Assembly: GCA_937889545.1 (NCBI GenBank)
Contig: CALAOT010000013.1
Location: forward strand, 1-44,480
Length of the DNA: 44,480 bases
Origin: an uncultured Opitutaceae bacterium
GTDB lineage: Bacteria > Verrucomicrobiota > Verrucomicrobiia > Opitutales > Opitutaceae
Direction of reading: 5' to 3'
The notes under the pieces were generated by a model. The model did no database searches and was not told the origin of the DNA. It saw only the letters and a program-made list of their open reading frames with translations. Shown here piece by piece: positions 18,886 to 28,151 of the stretch; within the stretch, counting starts at the first letter, position 1; each line of letters opens with the position of its first letter. Position numbers and translations under genes: made by a program.

Positions 18886-18915
18886 CTTTTAGTCACATTT
18901 GTTATTAAATGTCAA
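18886..18915 (-). promoter_or_regulatory. Candidate sigma70-type promoter of the Fic gene
   Basis: Read on the minus strand, TTGACA (18915-18910) is a perfect -35 box. An 18-base spacer separates it from TAAAAG (18891-18886), a 4-of-6 match to TATAAT. Transcription would start near 18879, about 15 bases before the ATG. The surrounding DNA is unusually AT-rich for this contig. Confidence 0.5.
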
Positions 18916-18954
18916 TGTTTTAAGTTTGTTTATTCAAATCAAGCATTGTCATTA

Positions 18955-18972
18955 TTGCCGATCTTTTTGCCG
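18955..18972 (-). promoter_or_regulatory. Candidate Fic operator 2: TTGCCG-N6-TTGCCG
   Basis: A second copy with the same 12-bp spacing, 89 bp upstream of operator 1. A 16-bp word (TTATTGCCGATCTTTT) is shared between the two sites, at 18875-18890 and 18952-18967. An inverted single hexamer (CGGCAA) is at 19027-19032. Two sites flanking the promoter would allow cooperative or loop-based control. Confidence 0.6.
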
Positions 18973-19121
18973 TTTGGAAAGTATTGCAATATTATGTATA
19001 TCATTGATTTAGCACTGTAGTCATGCCGGCAATCTAGCGAGCCTGGGATCGGGGCCTGGGGGATCCGCGCGAGCCCGCCGGCGGCACCCGCGGTGAAAGG
19101 ATAGGGGAAGGGGACAGAGAT

Positions 19122-19154
19122 ACCTCCCCACCCGCCGTCAGGGCTGGGGGAGGT
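19122..19154 (-). terminator. Hairpin spanning the amylase stop codon
   Basis: ACCTCCCC (19122-19129) pairs with GGGGAGGT (19147-19154). The stop codon of the amylase gene (19140-19138) sits in the loop. On the mRNA the stem is followed by a pyrimidine-rich run rather than a clean U-tract, so it is a possible but imperfect terminator separating the amylase from the Fic gene downstream. Confidence 0.4.
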
Positions 19155-21705
19155 CGAAGCGGACGAGCACGTCCCTGCTGACGGCGGTGCCTTCCCGGTT
19201 GTGGACAATCGCAACGTAATGTCCCGCTGCGCCGACCGAGATGTTCTTCAGGATGAGGGCGGGCTGGGTGGCGCCCGGGATCTCGCTTCCGTCGTGCACC
19301 CACCGGAATTCCATCGGGCCCGTGCCGGCGGCCGAGACGGCCAGCGTCAGGTCCCTGCCTGCCGCGGCGCTTTCCACCGGACCCGGCTCGCGGGTCAGGA
19401 TGGGCACGGTGGCGCCCCTGATTCCGAACGACAGGGAGGTGGGCGCCACCCGCAGCCGATCGATCTCGGCCGATGCCCGGTGGCCGCGCAGGTCGTCCAC
19501 CGTCGCGATGAATGTCAGCTTCTCGCCCGGAGCGAGGTCGGCCGGAGGCCGCCAGAAGACGCGGTAGGGCGGGGTGTCGTCCGTGCCGAGAAGTTCGTAC
19601 TGTCCCGGGCGCGACGCCCGCCCCATCACAAAGGTCACCTCCGCAAACCCGTCGCCCCCGGCCACGTCGGCGCGGATTTCCTGGCGTTCGGGAAACACGT
19701 GGCCGTCCACGCTCCGCGCGGTGAAGGTGAGGGTCGACCCGCCCGCCGGCGAGGCGAATCCGACCGAGGGTGCGGAGACCGGGGCGGGCAGGGGAGCCTG
19801 CGCCTGCCAGATTATGCACTCCAGCGGAGCAAGGGACACGGCCACATTCCCGCGGTCGCCGACGCCCAGCGATGCGCCGCCGGCCAGGCCGGGATTGCGG
19901 GAGTCGAAAAGGCCCCGGAAAACGGCGCCGGCCGGCTGGCTCGTGGCCAGAATGGCGCCGACGGTCTCGGTCCGGGAGTTGTTCAGGGCGACGAGATACT
20001 CCACGCGCTCGCTGCGCTCGATGCGCGAGAAGGCGAACAGGTGGGGCTGGCCGCCGTGGCGGAGCAGCATGGCGCCGCGCGCCAGCCCCGGGTGTGACGT
20101 GCGCAGGGAGGCAAGCGTGCGAATGGCCCTGTAGAAGGGGTGGCCGGTGTCGAACTTGTCGTCGCCCCCCCTGCGCGTCGTCCCGAGGAGCGCTAGGTCC
20201 CGGAATTTCGGCGCCAGCGAGGGGAACATGTCCTCGCGCGCACCCGTGTCGTTGCCGATGCCGACCATGCCCTGCTCGTCGCCGTAGTAGACGACCGGCT
20301 GGCCCCGGACCGTCAGCAGGAGCTCGTGGCCCAGGAGGACCAGGTCGCCCAGCTGCGCCGCGTCCGCGCCCGGGTTGTCCTGCTTGAGGAAAAAGGCGAA
20401 CCGCCCGGCGTCATGGTTGCTGATGCACGTCGTGACGCTCTGCGCGTTGCTGTCATGGTCCGTATACCAGTCGTCCCTGTCAAAGAGGCCCTCGAGTTCC
20501 GCTGCATCACCGCCCCGTGAGACGAAGTCGCGCGCATCCTCGAAAAACCCGAAGTCAATGGTGGCGTCGAGGGTGCCGGTGGTCGAAAACTCGCTCATGA
20601 TGGCCGCGTTATTGCTCATCACCTCGCCGAACTGCAGGAAGTCCGGCCGGCCCAGCTCGCGGGCCTTCTCGCGGATCGCCGGGGCGAACGCCTGCCAGAA
20701 CTCCATGTTCACGTGCTTGACCGTGTCGATCCGGTAGCCGTCGATGCCGTAGCCCTCGATCCAGCGGCTGAAGACCGCGATAAAGCCGCGGACCACCGCC
20801 GGGTTCTCGGTGAACACGTCGTCCAGCCCGGCAAAGTCGCCGTGTTGCGAGCTCTCGCCCTGAAAGGTGCTTTTGCCGCGGTTGTGATACATGGTCACGT
20901 CATTGAGCCATTCGGGCCCCTTGGAGTGGGCCTCCCCGGGTGGCACGAACGGCACGTGGGCAAAGCTCCGCTCGGCGGAGAGCTTCGGGAAGTCGGAGGC
21001 GGGGTTCAACCCGTTGTAGGAGACCGCGTGGGGGTCGAAGGGCCTGCCGGAGGCATCGCGGTAGGGCGCCTCCGCCATGGTGCGGTAGGTCGTCCCGTCC
21101 CTGTACTGGATGACATCCGCAGTGTGGTTGACAACGATGTCGAGGTACACCCGCAGGCCGCGGGCATGGGCCTGCGCCACGAATTCCCGGAATTCCGCGT
21201 CCGTGCCGAGATGCGGGTCGATCTGCGTGAAGTCGAGTATCCAGTATCCGTGGTAGCCGGCGGTGCCGTCCTGCACGGGCTTGTTCTTGAACGGCGGCGT
21301 GATCCAGATTGCCGTGGCCCCCAGCCGCTTGATGTAGTCGAGCTTCGCCGTGAGGCCGATGAAGTCGCCCCCGTGGTAATGGTGGATGCTGGTCGGGTCA
21401 AAGCCGCTCGCGTCCGGCCCTCCGGCGATGCCGCCCGCGTCGTTGGCCGTCGATCCGTTTGCGAATCGATCCGTCAGCACGAAATAGAACACATGACCGG
21501 CGCCCGGATGCGTGAAGCGCGGCACACTGACCTGGGGCGCCGGTTGGTCGCCGGCCCCCAATGCGCCTCCGGCAAGCACTAGGACGGCGAGCAGAAGAAG
21601 GGGGAGGGAACGTATTGCCCGGACGGGGGACCGAGGCGAAGGAAAGCCTGTCGACGAAGGTGCCTCGAGGGTGGAGGGCATTGACTTGGGAGGATAGGTC
21701 TCCAT
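19138..21705 (-). CDS. Secreted GH13 alpha-amylase-type enzyme with C-terminal Ig-like domain
   Basis: An 855-residue exported glucan hydrolase. An N-terminal signal region with a Leu-rich core (about 33-50) is followed by a GH13 barrel. Catalytic motifs are DIVVNH (region I), GYRIDTVKH with nucleophile D327 (region II), FGEVM with acid/base E361 (region III) and ISNHD with D432 (region IV). A beta-sandwich domain C and linker domains follow. The last about 90 residues form an Ig-like domain (FRWVHDGSEIPGATQPAL, GHYVAIVHN), probably for attachment or binding. The first ATG is used; a start at M9 is also possible. It is divergent from the TonB receptor and supplies oligosaccharides for it. Confidence 0.93.
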   Translation of the reverse strand: METYPPKSMPSTLEAPSSTGFPSPRSPVRAIRSLPLLLLAVLVLAGGALGAGDQPAPQVSVPRFTHPGAGHVFYFVLTDRFANGSTANDAGGIAGGPDASGFDPTSIHHYHGGDFIGLTAKLDYIKRLGATAIWITPPFKNKPVQDGTAGYHGYWILDFTQIDPHLGTDAEFREFVAQAHARGLRVYLDIVVNHTADVIQYRDGTTYRTMAEAPYRDASGRPFDPHAVSYNGLNPASDFPKLSAERSFAHVPFVPPGEAHSKGPEWLNDVTMYHNRGKSTFQGESSQHGDFAGLDDVFTENPAVVRGFIAVFSRWIEGYGIDGYRIDTVKHVNMEFWQAFAPAIREKARELGRPDFLQFGEVMSNNAAIMSEFSTTGTLDATIDFGFFEDARDFVSRGGDAAELEGLFDRDDWYTDHDSNAQSVTTCISNHDAGRFAFFLKQDNPGADAAQLGDLVLLGHELLLTVRGQPVVYYGDEQGMVGIGNDTGAREDMFPSLAPKFRDLALLGTTRRGGDDKFDTGHPFYRAIRTLASLRTSHPGLARGAMLLRHGGQPHLFAFSRIERSERVEYLVALNNSRTETVGAILATSQPAGAVFRGLFDSRNPGLAGGASLGVGDRGNVAVSLAPLECIIWQAQAPLPAPVSAPSVGFASPAGGSTLTFTARSVDGHVFPERQEIRADVAGGDGFAEVTFVMGRASRPGQYELLGTDDTPPYRVFWRPPADLAPGEKLTFIATVDDLRGHRASAEIDRLRVAPTSLSFGIRGATVPILTREPGPVESAAAGRDLTLAVSAAGTGPMEFRWVHDGSEIPGATQPALILKNISVGAAGHYVAIVHNREGTAVSRDVLVRFDLPQP

Positions 21706-22169
21706 TTGGCGGAGTCAAAAAATGGTGTCCGGATAATACATAGGGTGGGCAGACAAAACCGCGGGATAGCGGGGCCGCAATCGGCGGCGACCCTTGGGCG
21801 ATTAGCCCCACGGCATCCGCGAAGGCCTCTGACCCAGGCATGATTTTCAGGAGGTGCCCCGGGGGTCATTCAGTCGGCAGATTTCATGTGGGAATGGCCT
21901 TTAAGACCAGAGCTTTGCGGTGCCGGAAAAGGTTAGTTCCCATGGACAAAACGGACGGGCGGCGTCCCCCCGGTGCCCCTGAATCACGGTTTTTTCCTAA
22001 TCATATCGGTTTTTTGAAGGCATTGGGTGTGGCGGAGGGCGGTTCGCGGTGAATCCTTTTGCTACCGGAGCCATGCATACGCTGGCTCAACACCCCAACA
22101 TTAGCCCTGACCAGTGCCTGAAGCAGACCGCGGTGCACATGCATCACGAATTCCCGCAACACCCTAACA
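21706..22169. promoter_or_regulatory. Divergent regulatory region between amylase and TonB receptor
   Basis: A 464-base region with no gene on either strand. It holds promoters for both directions and the CGGTTTTTT direct repeats described separately. A related A-run (TCAAAAAATGG) lies just upstream of the amylase start. No convincing -35/-10 pair could be fixed by eye. Confidence 0.5.
21987..22015 (+). promoter_or_regulatory. Candidate AraC-type operator: CGGTTTTTT direct repeats 20 bp apart
   Basis: CGGTTTTTT occurs at 21987-21995 and again at 22007-22015, exactly two helical turns apart, upstream of the TonB receptor gene. AraC-family activators commonly bind direct repeats on one face of the helix, and an AraC-family gene lies in the same locus (28125-29174). 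The link between the two is inference. Confidence 0.45.
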
Positions 22170-25013
22170 ATGCACACTGAAAGATCGAACCCAAACACAC
22201 GCGCGAGCCTTATCATGCTCGCTGTTGTCGGCCTGTTCTCCATGGCCCCCGCATCTGCGTTTGCACAAGCAGCAAACACGTCTGCGGCCACGACGGACCA
22301 GACCCAAGCCACCAACGCCCAGCCGGCCGTCACCACCAGGGCCGCGAACACCACGAGCGAGGCGCCGATCGTCTTGAACGAATTCACGGTCAACGGATCC
22401 TTCGCGGGCAGCCTTGAGATGGCGGCCCAGCTGAAGCAGTCCTCAGACGCCATCGTCGAGGTCATCGCGCCCGAGGACATCGGCAAGCTGCCAGACGTCA
22501 GCATCGCTGACGACCTCGTGCGCCTGACGGGCCTCACCAGCGAACGCGTCAACGGCCGCAACCAGGAGATCACCATCCGCGGCCTGGATCCGGACTTCAA
22601 TGTCGGCACGCTCGACGGAGTCGAGCAGGCCACGACGGGCAACAACCGGGACGTCCAATACGACCAATATCCCTCCGCGCTCGTTGGCGGCGTGACGGTC
22701 TACAAGACCGGCCAGGCCGACCTCGTGGGCGGCATCGGCGGCACGATCGACCTGCAGACCGTGTCTCCCCTCAGCTTCGACCACAGGGTGTTCGCCCTCG
22801 ATGCGTACTACAACTGGACGCATCTCGGGCAGCTAACACCCGGCCAGAAGGTGACCGGTTATAGCTACTCCGCCTCCTACATCGACCAGTTTCTCAATGG
22901 GACGGAGGGAATCTACGTGGGCGTCGCGCACCGGGAGAATCCCTATGAGGGCCAGCAGTTCCAGTCCTGGGGCGACGCGACCGGCCCCAACAGCAACCTC
23001 ATCATGGGCGGCATGAAGATCTACGACCAGAACGATCTCCTCAAGAGCAACTCCGCCGTCGCCGTGATCGAGAGCAAGCCAAGCGACTCCATCCACAGCA
23101 AGATCGACCTGTTCCTCTCGTGCACCAACGAAAACCAGCTGCTGCGGGGGATGGAGGTCCCGATGGCGGAATGGGGCCCCGCGATTCTCCAGCCGGGCTA
23201 CACGGTCACCAACGGACTGATCAGCAATTACACGATCACCCATGTGAATCCCGTTGTCCGAAGCATGGACACGGGATGGCTCTCCCATTTGGCCTCCGGG
23301 ATATGGAACCTGGATCTGGCTGAAAAGTCTGACTGGCCGGTGCACTTCCAGATGGGCTGGTCCTCGGCGAAGCAAAGCAACGAGGTCCTGGAAACCTACG
23401 CGGGCCTTTATTTCGCCAATTCGGAGGCCTCGAATCTAGGGGCCACATTTAACGTGAGCAATCCTGCCGGCCCGAACCCCCCGACGGTCGTCTCAAGCAC
23501 GACCTTCTCGGACCCCAGCGTCATCTTTCTTACTGACCCGGATGGCTACGGCACGGGCGTGTTCCCCGTCTCCGGCATGGAAGGCTACCTCAAGTACTTC
23601 AAGGAGGACGACGTCGCGGATTCGTTCAGGCTGACCACGACGCACCAACTGGACGGCTCCGTCTTCAAGGACGTCATTCTGGGCCTCAGCTACAACGAGC
23701 GCTTCAAGCAGTATGGCCAGAATCCCAGCGGCTACCTAATCAATTCCAACGGCCAGCCCACCGATCCCCTTCCCGCCACCGAGGGGACCACGAACCTGTC
23801 CTTCATCGGCAACCTGCATCCGGTGGCCTTTGACCCGAACTTCGCCTACGACAGCGGGCTTATCAACTTCGTGCCGAACCCCAACCCGGGCAATTTTTGG
23901 GGCGACAACTACAAGGTCTGGGAGACCGTCGCCCGCCCCTTCATCAAGTTTGACATGAAGGGCGACGCATGGGGGATGCCCTTCGAAGGCAACGTCGGCA
24001 TGATGGTCAGCTACGCCGACCAGAGCTCCTTTGGATATTCGGGTAACGGCAGCAACGTCGTTTTCCCTGTCACCGGCGGCGCGAGCTACTTTGATTTCCT
24101 GCCCAGCCTGAACCTGATATTCAAGCCCACCCCAAAGGACTTGATCCGGTTCTCGATAGGCCGCCAGGAAATGCGGCCGACGATGTACCAGATGAGGGCA
24201 TCGCGCAGTTTCGGCTACAACGCAACCGACGCCCTATCGACCACCAACAGCCCGTGGAGCGCCACGAGCGGAAACCCGTCCATTCGCCCGTGGCAGGCCG
24301 ACTCTGTCGACCTCTCGCTCGAGCACTACTTCGCGCACGGCGGCGGCTACGTCTCGCTGGCGCTCTTCGAGAAGCAGCTCGAGACCTACATCTACCAGCA
24401 GCAGACGGTGGAAAGCTTCGTGGGGTACCCCTACACAGGAGCCACCCCCCCCATTATTAACTATGGCCTGGGTTCGCAGTATGTGAACGGCAACGGCGGC
24501 AACATGAGCGGCGTCGAGGCCAACGTGCAGCTGGGCAGCGAGGTGTTCACCGGGGGAACCATCCAGGGCTTCGGCATCCAGCTGAACGGCGCCGTCATCG
24601 ACAGCAGCATCAAGCCCTGGGGCCCGAACAACGCCAGCGCGCCGCTCCCCGACCTGTCGAAGAAGACCGCGAACATCACCCTCTACTACGAGCGTTACGG
24701 CTTCTCGGCCCGCGTCCAGGAGCACTACCAGGGGGCAACGAGGGAGTACATCGTGCAGTTCGGCGCGCCGACGTTCGCGAGCCTGGGGACGCCCGGCGAC
24801 GGCTACTCGATAGAGATCCCGTACCATGAGATCGACGCCCAGCTCCAGTACGGGTTTAAGAGCGGTCCGTTCAAGGGCCTGACGCTGTACATTGAGGGCA
24901 GGAACCTGAACAACGCCCCCCTCATCACGTACACGAACAACGATCCGCGCCAGCTGGCGAACTGGCAGAAGTACGGCGCGTCCTACAGGTCGGGCGTGTC
25001 CTACAAGTTCTGA
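22170..25013 (+). CDS. TonB-dependent outer-membrane receptor, probably for alpha-glucan oligosaccharides
   Basis: A 947-residue outer-membrane barrel importing its ligand with TonB energy. A signal peptide (cleavage after FAQ, about residue 33) and a plug domain are seen: QSSDAIVEVIAPEDIGKLPD, IADDLVRLTGLTSERVNGRN, ITIRGLDPDFN and GGIGGTIDLQT. This is the pattern of the TonB-Xanthomonas-Caulobacter carbohydrate receptors. A long aromatic-rich barrel ends in 'YRSGVSYKF', with the terminal Phe needed for BAM insertion. No SusD partner is present. Substrate is inferred from the amylase, malQ and MFS neighbours. A terminator follows at 25054. Confidence 0.93.
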   Translation: MHTERSNPNTRASLIMLAVVGLFSMAPASAFAQAANTSAATTDQTQATNAQPAVTTRAANTTSEAPIVLNEFTVNGSFAGSLEMAAQLKQSSDAIVEVIAPEDIGKLPDVSIADDLVRLTGLTSERVNGRNQEITIRGLDPDFNVGTLDGVEQATTGNNRDVQYDQYPSALVGGVTVYKTGQADLVGGIGGTIDLQTVSPLSFDHRVFALDAYYNWTHLGQLTPGQKVTGYSYSASYIDQFLNGTEGIYVGVAHRENPYEGQQFQSWGDATGPNSNLIMGGMKIYDQNDLLKSNSAVAVIESKPSDSIHSKIDLFLSCTNENQLLRGMEVPMAEWGPAILQPGYTVTNGLISNYTITHVNPVVRSMDTGWLSHLASGIWNLDLAEKSDWPVHFQMGWSSAKQSNEVLETYAGLYFANSEASNLGATFNVSNPAGPNPPTVVSSTTFSDPSVIFLTDPDGYGTGVFPVSGMEGYLKYFKEDDVADSFRLTTTHQLDGSVFKDVILGLSYNERFKQYGQNPSGYLINSNGQPTDPLPATEGTTNLSFIGNLHPVAFDPNFAYDSGLINFVPNPNPGNFWGDNYKVWETVARPFIKFDMKGDAWGMPFEGNVGMMVSYADQSSFGYSGNGSNVVFPVTGGASYFDFLPSLNLIFKPTPKDLIRFSIGRQEMRPTMYQMRASRSFGYNATDALSTTNSPWSATSGNPSIRPWQADSVDLSLEHYFAHGGGYVSLALFEKQLETYIYQQQTVESFVGYPYTGATPPIINYGLGSQYVNGNGGNMSGVEANVQLGSEVFTGGTIQGFGIQLNGAVIDSSIKPWGPNNASAPLPDLSKKTANITLYYERYGFSARVQEHYQGATREYIVQFGAPTFASLGTPGDGYSIEIPYHEIDAQLQYGFKSGPFKGLTLYIEGRNLNNAPLITYTNNDPRQLANWQKYGASYRSGVSYKF

Positions 25014-25053
25014 TGGATTCCCGCTAAGGCCTGCTCATCAGAAGGCCAAACCG

Positions 25054-25092
25054 AGCGGCCACCGGATTGACTCTGGTGGCCGCTTGTTCTTC
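25054..25092 (+). terminator. Rho-independent terminator after the TonB receptor gene
   Basis: A perfect 10-bp stem, AGCGGCCACC (25054-25063) with GGTGGCCGCT (25075-25084), encloses an 11-base loop and is followed by a T-rich run (TTGTTCTT). It lies 41 bases after the receptor stop and separates it from malQ, so malQ probably has its own promoter in 25093-25242 or depends on read-through. Confidence 0.85.
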
Positions 25093-25242
25093 CGGAGGGC
25101 AGACTTTGCCGCATTGTCTTAACCCCAGCCCGACTGGTGCGCGCCTGCGTCTCCATCCCCTGCGGCCCCGCCTCTCTCCCTGAAGGCGGGGGGCGGGCGA
25201 ACGGCGCGCGGCCCCTCTGACACGTCCACCGGCTCCACGCCA

Positions 25243-26829
25243 ATGGGATCCGATTCATCCGCCACCTGGCTCGACACCCGCAGCACCGGCGTGCTGGCCC
25301 ACATCTCGTCGCTGCCCGGCAGCTACGGCATCGGCAATCTCGGGCCAGGCGCGCGCAGCCTCGTGGATTTCCTCGGCCGGGCCGGTGTCCGCTACTGGCA
25401 GATCTGCCCCATCGGCCCCACCGGCTACGGCGACTCGCCCTACCAGACGTTCTCCGGCCGCGCCGGCAACCCGTATTTCATCGACCTCGGCGAGCTCGTG
25501 GGCGCCGGCCTTCTCACAACGGACGAGGTGGCGCCCCTGCGCCTCCTGCCCGCCGCGCGGGTCGACTACGGCCGGCTGTATGACCAGTTCTGGCGCGTGC
25601 TGGCGCGCGCCCATGACCGTTTCGCCGCCTCGGGCGGCGACGAGCTGGAGGGCTTCGGATCGCTGGCGGCGTTCCGCCGGCGGCACTCCGCCTGGCTCGG
25701 GCCATTCGCAGACTTCATGGCGCTCAAGGCGCACTTCGGCGGCCGGCCCTGGACGGACTGGCCGGAGGGATTCCGCGGCTGGAACCCGACGCTGCACGCG
25801 ACCCTGCCTGAGACCGTGCTGCGCGACGCCGACCGCCACACCTTCTACCAGCATCTCTTCTTCGGCCAATGGGAGCGGTTGCGGCACTACGCCTCGGCTC
25901 AGGGGGTAGGCATCATAGGCGACGTGCCGATCTTCGTCGCGCTCGATAGCGCGGACACGTGGCAGAACCGCGCGGTCTTCCGACTTGACCCGCGCGGGCA
26001 GCCGCTGGCGGTCGCCGGCGTGCCTCCGGATTATTTCTCCGCGACCGGCCAGCTTTGGGGGAACCCGCTCTATGACTGGGATTATCTGGCCCGCACCCGC
26101 TACGGCTGGTGGATCGACCGGCTGCGCGCGGCGTTCGAGCTTTACGACATCATCCGGCTGGACCACTTCCGCGGATTTGAAACGTACTGGGAGGTCCCCG
26201 CGGGCGCCGCCGATGCGCGGGGCGGCCAGTGGCGAAAGGGGCCGGGCCTGCCGTTCTTACGCGTGGTGCGGGAGGCCCTGCCGGACGCGCGGATCATCGC
26301 CGAGGACCTCGGCTACATCGGACCGGGCGTCGTGGCGCTGCGCAACGCCGCCGGCCTGCCGGGGATGAAGATCCTGCAGTTCGCCTACGGGCATGACACC
26401 GGCAACGTCAACCTGCCGCACTTCTTCGGGCCCGAAAGCGTCGTCTACACGGGGACCCATGACAACACCACCACCCGCGGCTGGCTGGAGAGCCTGCCGA
26501 GGGAAGAGGCCGGAAGGGTCTCCGACTATTTCGGGCTCGACGGCTCCCGCTCGGCGTGGCCGTTGATCCGCGCCGCTCTCGCCACGGTCTCGCGGCTATC
26601 CGTTGTGCCCATGCAGGACCTGCTCGATCTGCCGGCGGAAGCCACCCTCAACCAGCCGGGCATCGCGGAGGGCAACTGGCAGTGGCGCTACACCGACGGC
26701 CAGCTGGCCCTGCTCGAAGAGGGCAGGCTCGGGACGCTGCGCCACTGGATCGAGCTTTACGATCGCGCCGGAAATCGGGTGCCGCGCGAATGCAGCGAAA
26801 CCCCGGCGTCCATCGCCGCCCACCGATGA
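25243..26829 (+). CDS. malQ: 4-alpha-glucanotransferase (amylomaltase), GH77
   Basis: A cytoplasmic disproportionating enzyme that transfers maltosyl units between maltodextrins, releasing glucose. The 528-residue product has the GH77 core. It contains GVLAHISSLPGSYGIGNLG at the N-terminus, GDVPIFVALDSADTW, then the catalytic set: nucleophile Asp in IRLDHFRGF (D307), acid/base Glu in IIAEDLG (E354) and stabilising Asp in GTHDNTT (D407). It is of the short bacterial type without the N-terminal extension of E. coli MalQ. Its stop overlaps the start of the MFS transporter (ATGA), so import and processing are coupled. Confidence 0.97.
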   Translation: MGSDSSATWLDTRSTGVLAHISSLPGSYGIGNLGPGARSLVDFLGRAGVRYWQICPIGPTGYGDSPYQTFSGRAGNPYFIDLGELVGAGLLTTDEVAPLRLLPAARVDYGRLYDQFWRVLARAHDRFAASGGDELEGFGSLAAFRRRHSAWLGPFADFMALKAHFGGRPWTDWPEGFRGWNPTLHATLPETVLRDADRHTFYQHLFFGQWERLRHYASAQGVGIIGDVPIFVALDSADTWQNRAVFRLDPRGQPLAVAGVPPDYFSATGQLWGNPLYDWDYLARTRYGWWIDRLRAAFELYDIIRLDHFRGFETYWEVPAGAADARGGQWRKGPGLPFLRVVREALPDARIIAEDLGYIGPGVVALRNAAGLPGMKILQFAYGHDTGNVNLPHFFGPESVVYTGTHDNTTTRGWLESLPREEAGRVSDYFGLDGSRSAWPLIRAALATVSRLSVVPMQDLLDLPAEATLNQPGIAEGNWQWRYTDGQLALLEEGRLGTLRHWIELYDRAGNRVPRECSETPASIAAHR

Positions 26830-28151
26830 GCACATCGCGCGCCCCGCTGACCCTTCCCGCCATCTGGAACATGAGCTTCGGCTTTCTGGGGATCCAGTTC
26901 GGCTGGGGCCTGCAGATGGCCAACATGAGCGCCATCTACCAGTACCTCGGGGCCAGCGAGAGCGACATCCCCATCCTCTGGCTCGCCGCGCCGGTCACGG
27001 GCCTGATCGTGCAGCCGATAATCGGCTACTACAGCGACCGCACCTGGACCCGGCTGGGCCGCCGCAGGCCGTACTTCCTGGGCGGGGCGGTCCTCGCCAG
27101 CTGCGCGCTCGTGGCCATGCCCAACTCGTCCTCGCTTTGGATGGCGGCCGGCCTTCTCTGGGTGCTCGACGCCTCGGTCAACATCAGCATGGAGCCGTTC
27201 CGCGCGTTCGTTGGCGACCTGCTGCCGTCTGAGCAGCGCCAGCTCGGCTTCTCCATGCAGAGCTTCATGATCGGCCTTGGCGCGGTGCTCTCCTCGGCGC
27301 TGCCCTGGCTGATCACGCATTTCGGCGTGGCGATCGGCGCCGCGGGCACGGGAGCCATCCCGCAGTCGGTGCACCTTTCCTTCTACGTCGGCGCGGCCGT
27401 GTTCCTCAGTTGCGTGGTCTACACCATCGTGACGACCGGCGAACATCCGCCGGACCCGTCGACGGCGGCGCCGGCGCACCCGGGGCGATCGACCGCCTCC
27501 GAGATCCTTCACGAGATACTCGAGATGCCGCACGTCATGCGCCGGCTGGCCTTCGTGCAGTTCTTCACGTGGTTCGGCCTGTTCTGCATGTGGATCTATT
27601 TTGCCCCGGCTGTGGCGCACAGCATCTATGGCGGCGTGCCGGGCTCTGCGGCCTACCAGCGCGGCGTGGAATGGAGCGGCGTGTGCTTCGCGACCTACAA
27701 TGGCACCGCCTTCGCGGTCGCGTTCGGCCTCGTGGCGCTGGCGCGGCGCGGCATTCCGACGCGGACGCTCTACCGCTTCGGGCTGGTCTGCGCGGGCGCC
27801 GGCCTGCTGGCCGTCGGCCTCTGGCGGCAGCCGGAATACCTGCTGATCTCCATGGTGTGCGTGGGCATCGGGTGGGCGACCATCCTTGCGATGCCCTATG
27901 CGTTGCTGGCCGATTCGATACCGGCCGCGCGCATGGGCTTCTACATGGGCGTCTTCAATTTCTTCATCGTCCTGCCGCAGATCCTAGCGGCCTCCGTTCT
28001 GGGCCCGATTGTCCAGCATTTCCTTGGCGGGCGCGCCCTGTCTGCCGTGATGGTGGGCGGCGTGTCCTTTTTCGTCGCGGCGGCCGCCTTGTCGTGGGTG
28101 CCCCGCAGCCCCGCCCCGCCGAATTCAGGAGATGGGCGCAGCCTCGCCTAG
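26826..28151 (+). CDS. MFS sugar transporter, SLC45/GPH-like (maltodextrin importer candidate)
   Basis: A 441-residue, 12-segment inner-membrane carrier. It has the SLC45-like features of a cytoplasmic loop after helix 2 with 'IIGYYSDRTWTRLGRRRPYFLGG', the N-terminal 'FGFLGIQFGWGLQMANMS', and a long central loop. Bacterial relatives beside malQ and TonB receptors move maltose or maltodextrins across the inner membrane. The start overlaps the malQ stop. The last 27 bases overlap the 3' end of the convergent AraC gene. Substrate is inferred from context. Confidence 0.92.
   Translation: MSTSRAPLTLPAIWNMSFGFLGIQFGWGLQMANMSAIYQYLGASESDIPILWLAAPVTGLIVQPIIGYYSDRTWTRLGRRRPYFLGGAVLASCALVAMPNSSSLWMAAGLLWVLDASVNISMEPFRAFVGDLLPSEQRQLGFSMQSFMIGLGAVLSSALPWLITHFGVAIGAAGTGAIPQSVHLSFYVGAAVFLSCVVYTIVTTGEHPPDPSTAAPAHPGRSTASEILHEILEMPHVMRRLAFVQFFTWFGLFCMWIYFAPAVAHSIYGGVPGSAAYQRGVEWSGVCFATYNGTAFAVAFGLVALARRGIPTRTLYRFGLVCAGAGLLAVGLWRQPEYLLISMVCVGIGWATILAMPYALLADSIPAARMGFYMGVFNFFIVLPQILAASVLGPIVQHFLGGRALSAVMVGGVSFFVAAAALSWVPRSPAPPNSGDGRSLA

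Noticed and set aside
18881..18890. CCGATCT words in the Fic promoter resembling the adapter end
   Set aside because: The match is only 7-8 bases and the words are part of a longer repeated element unrelated to adapter.
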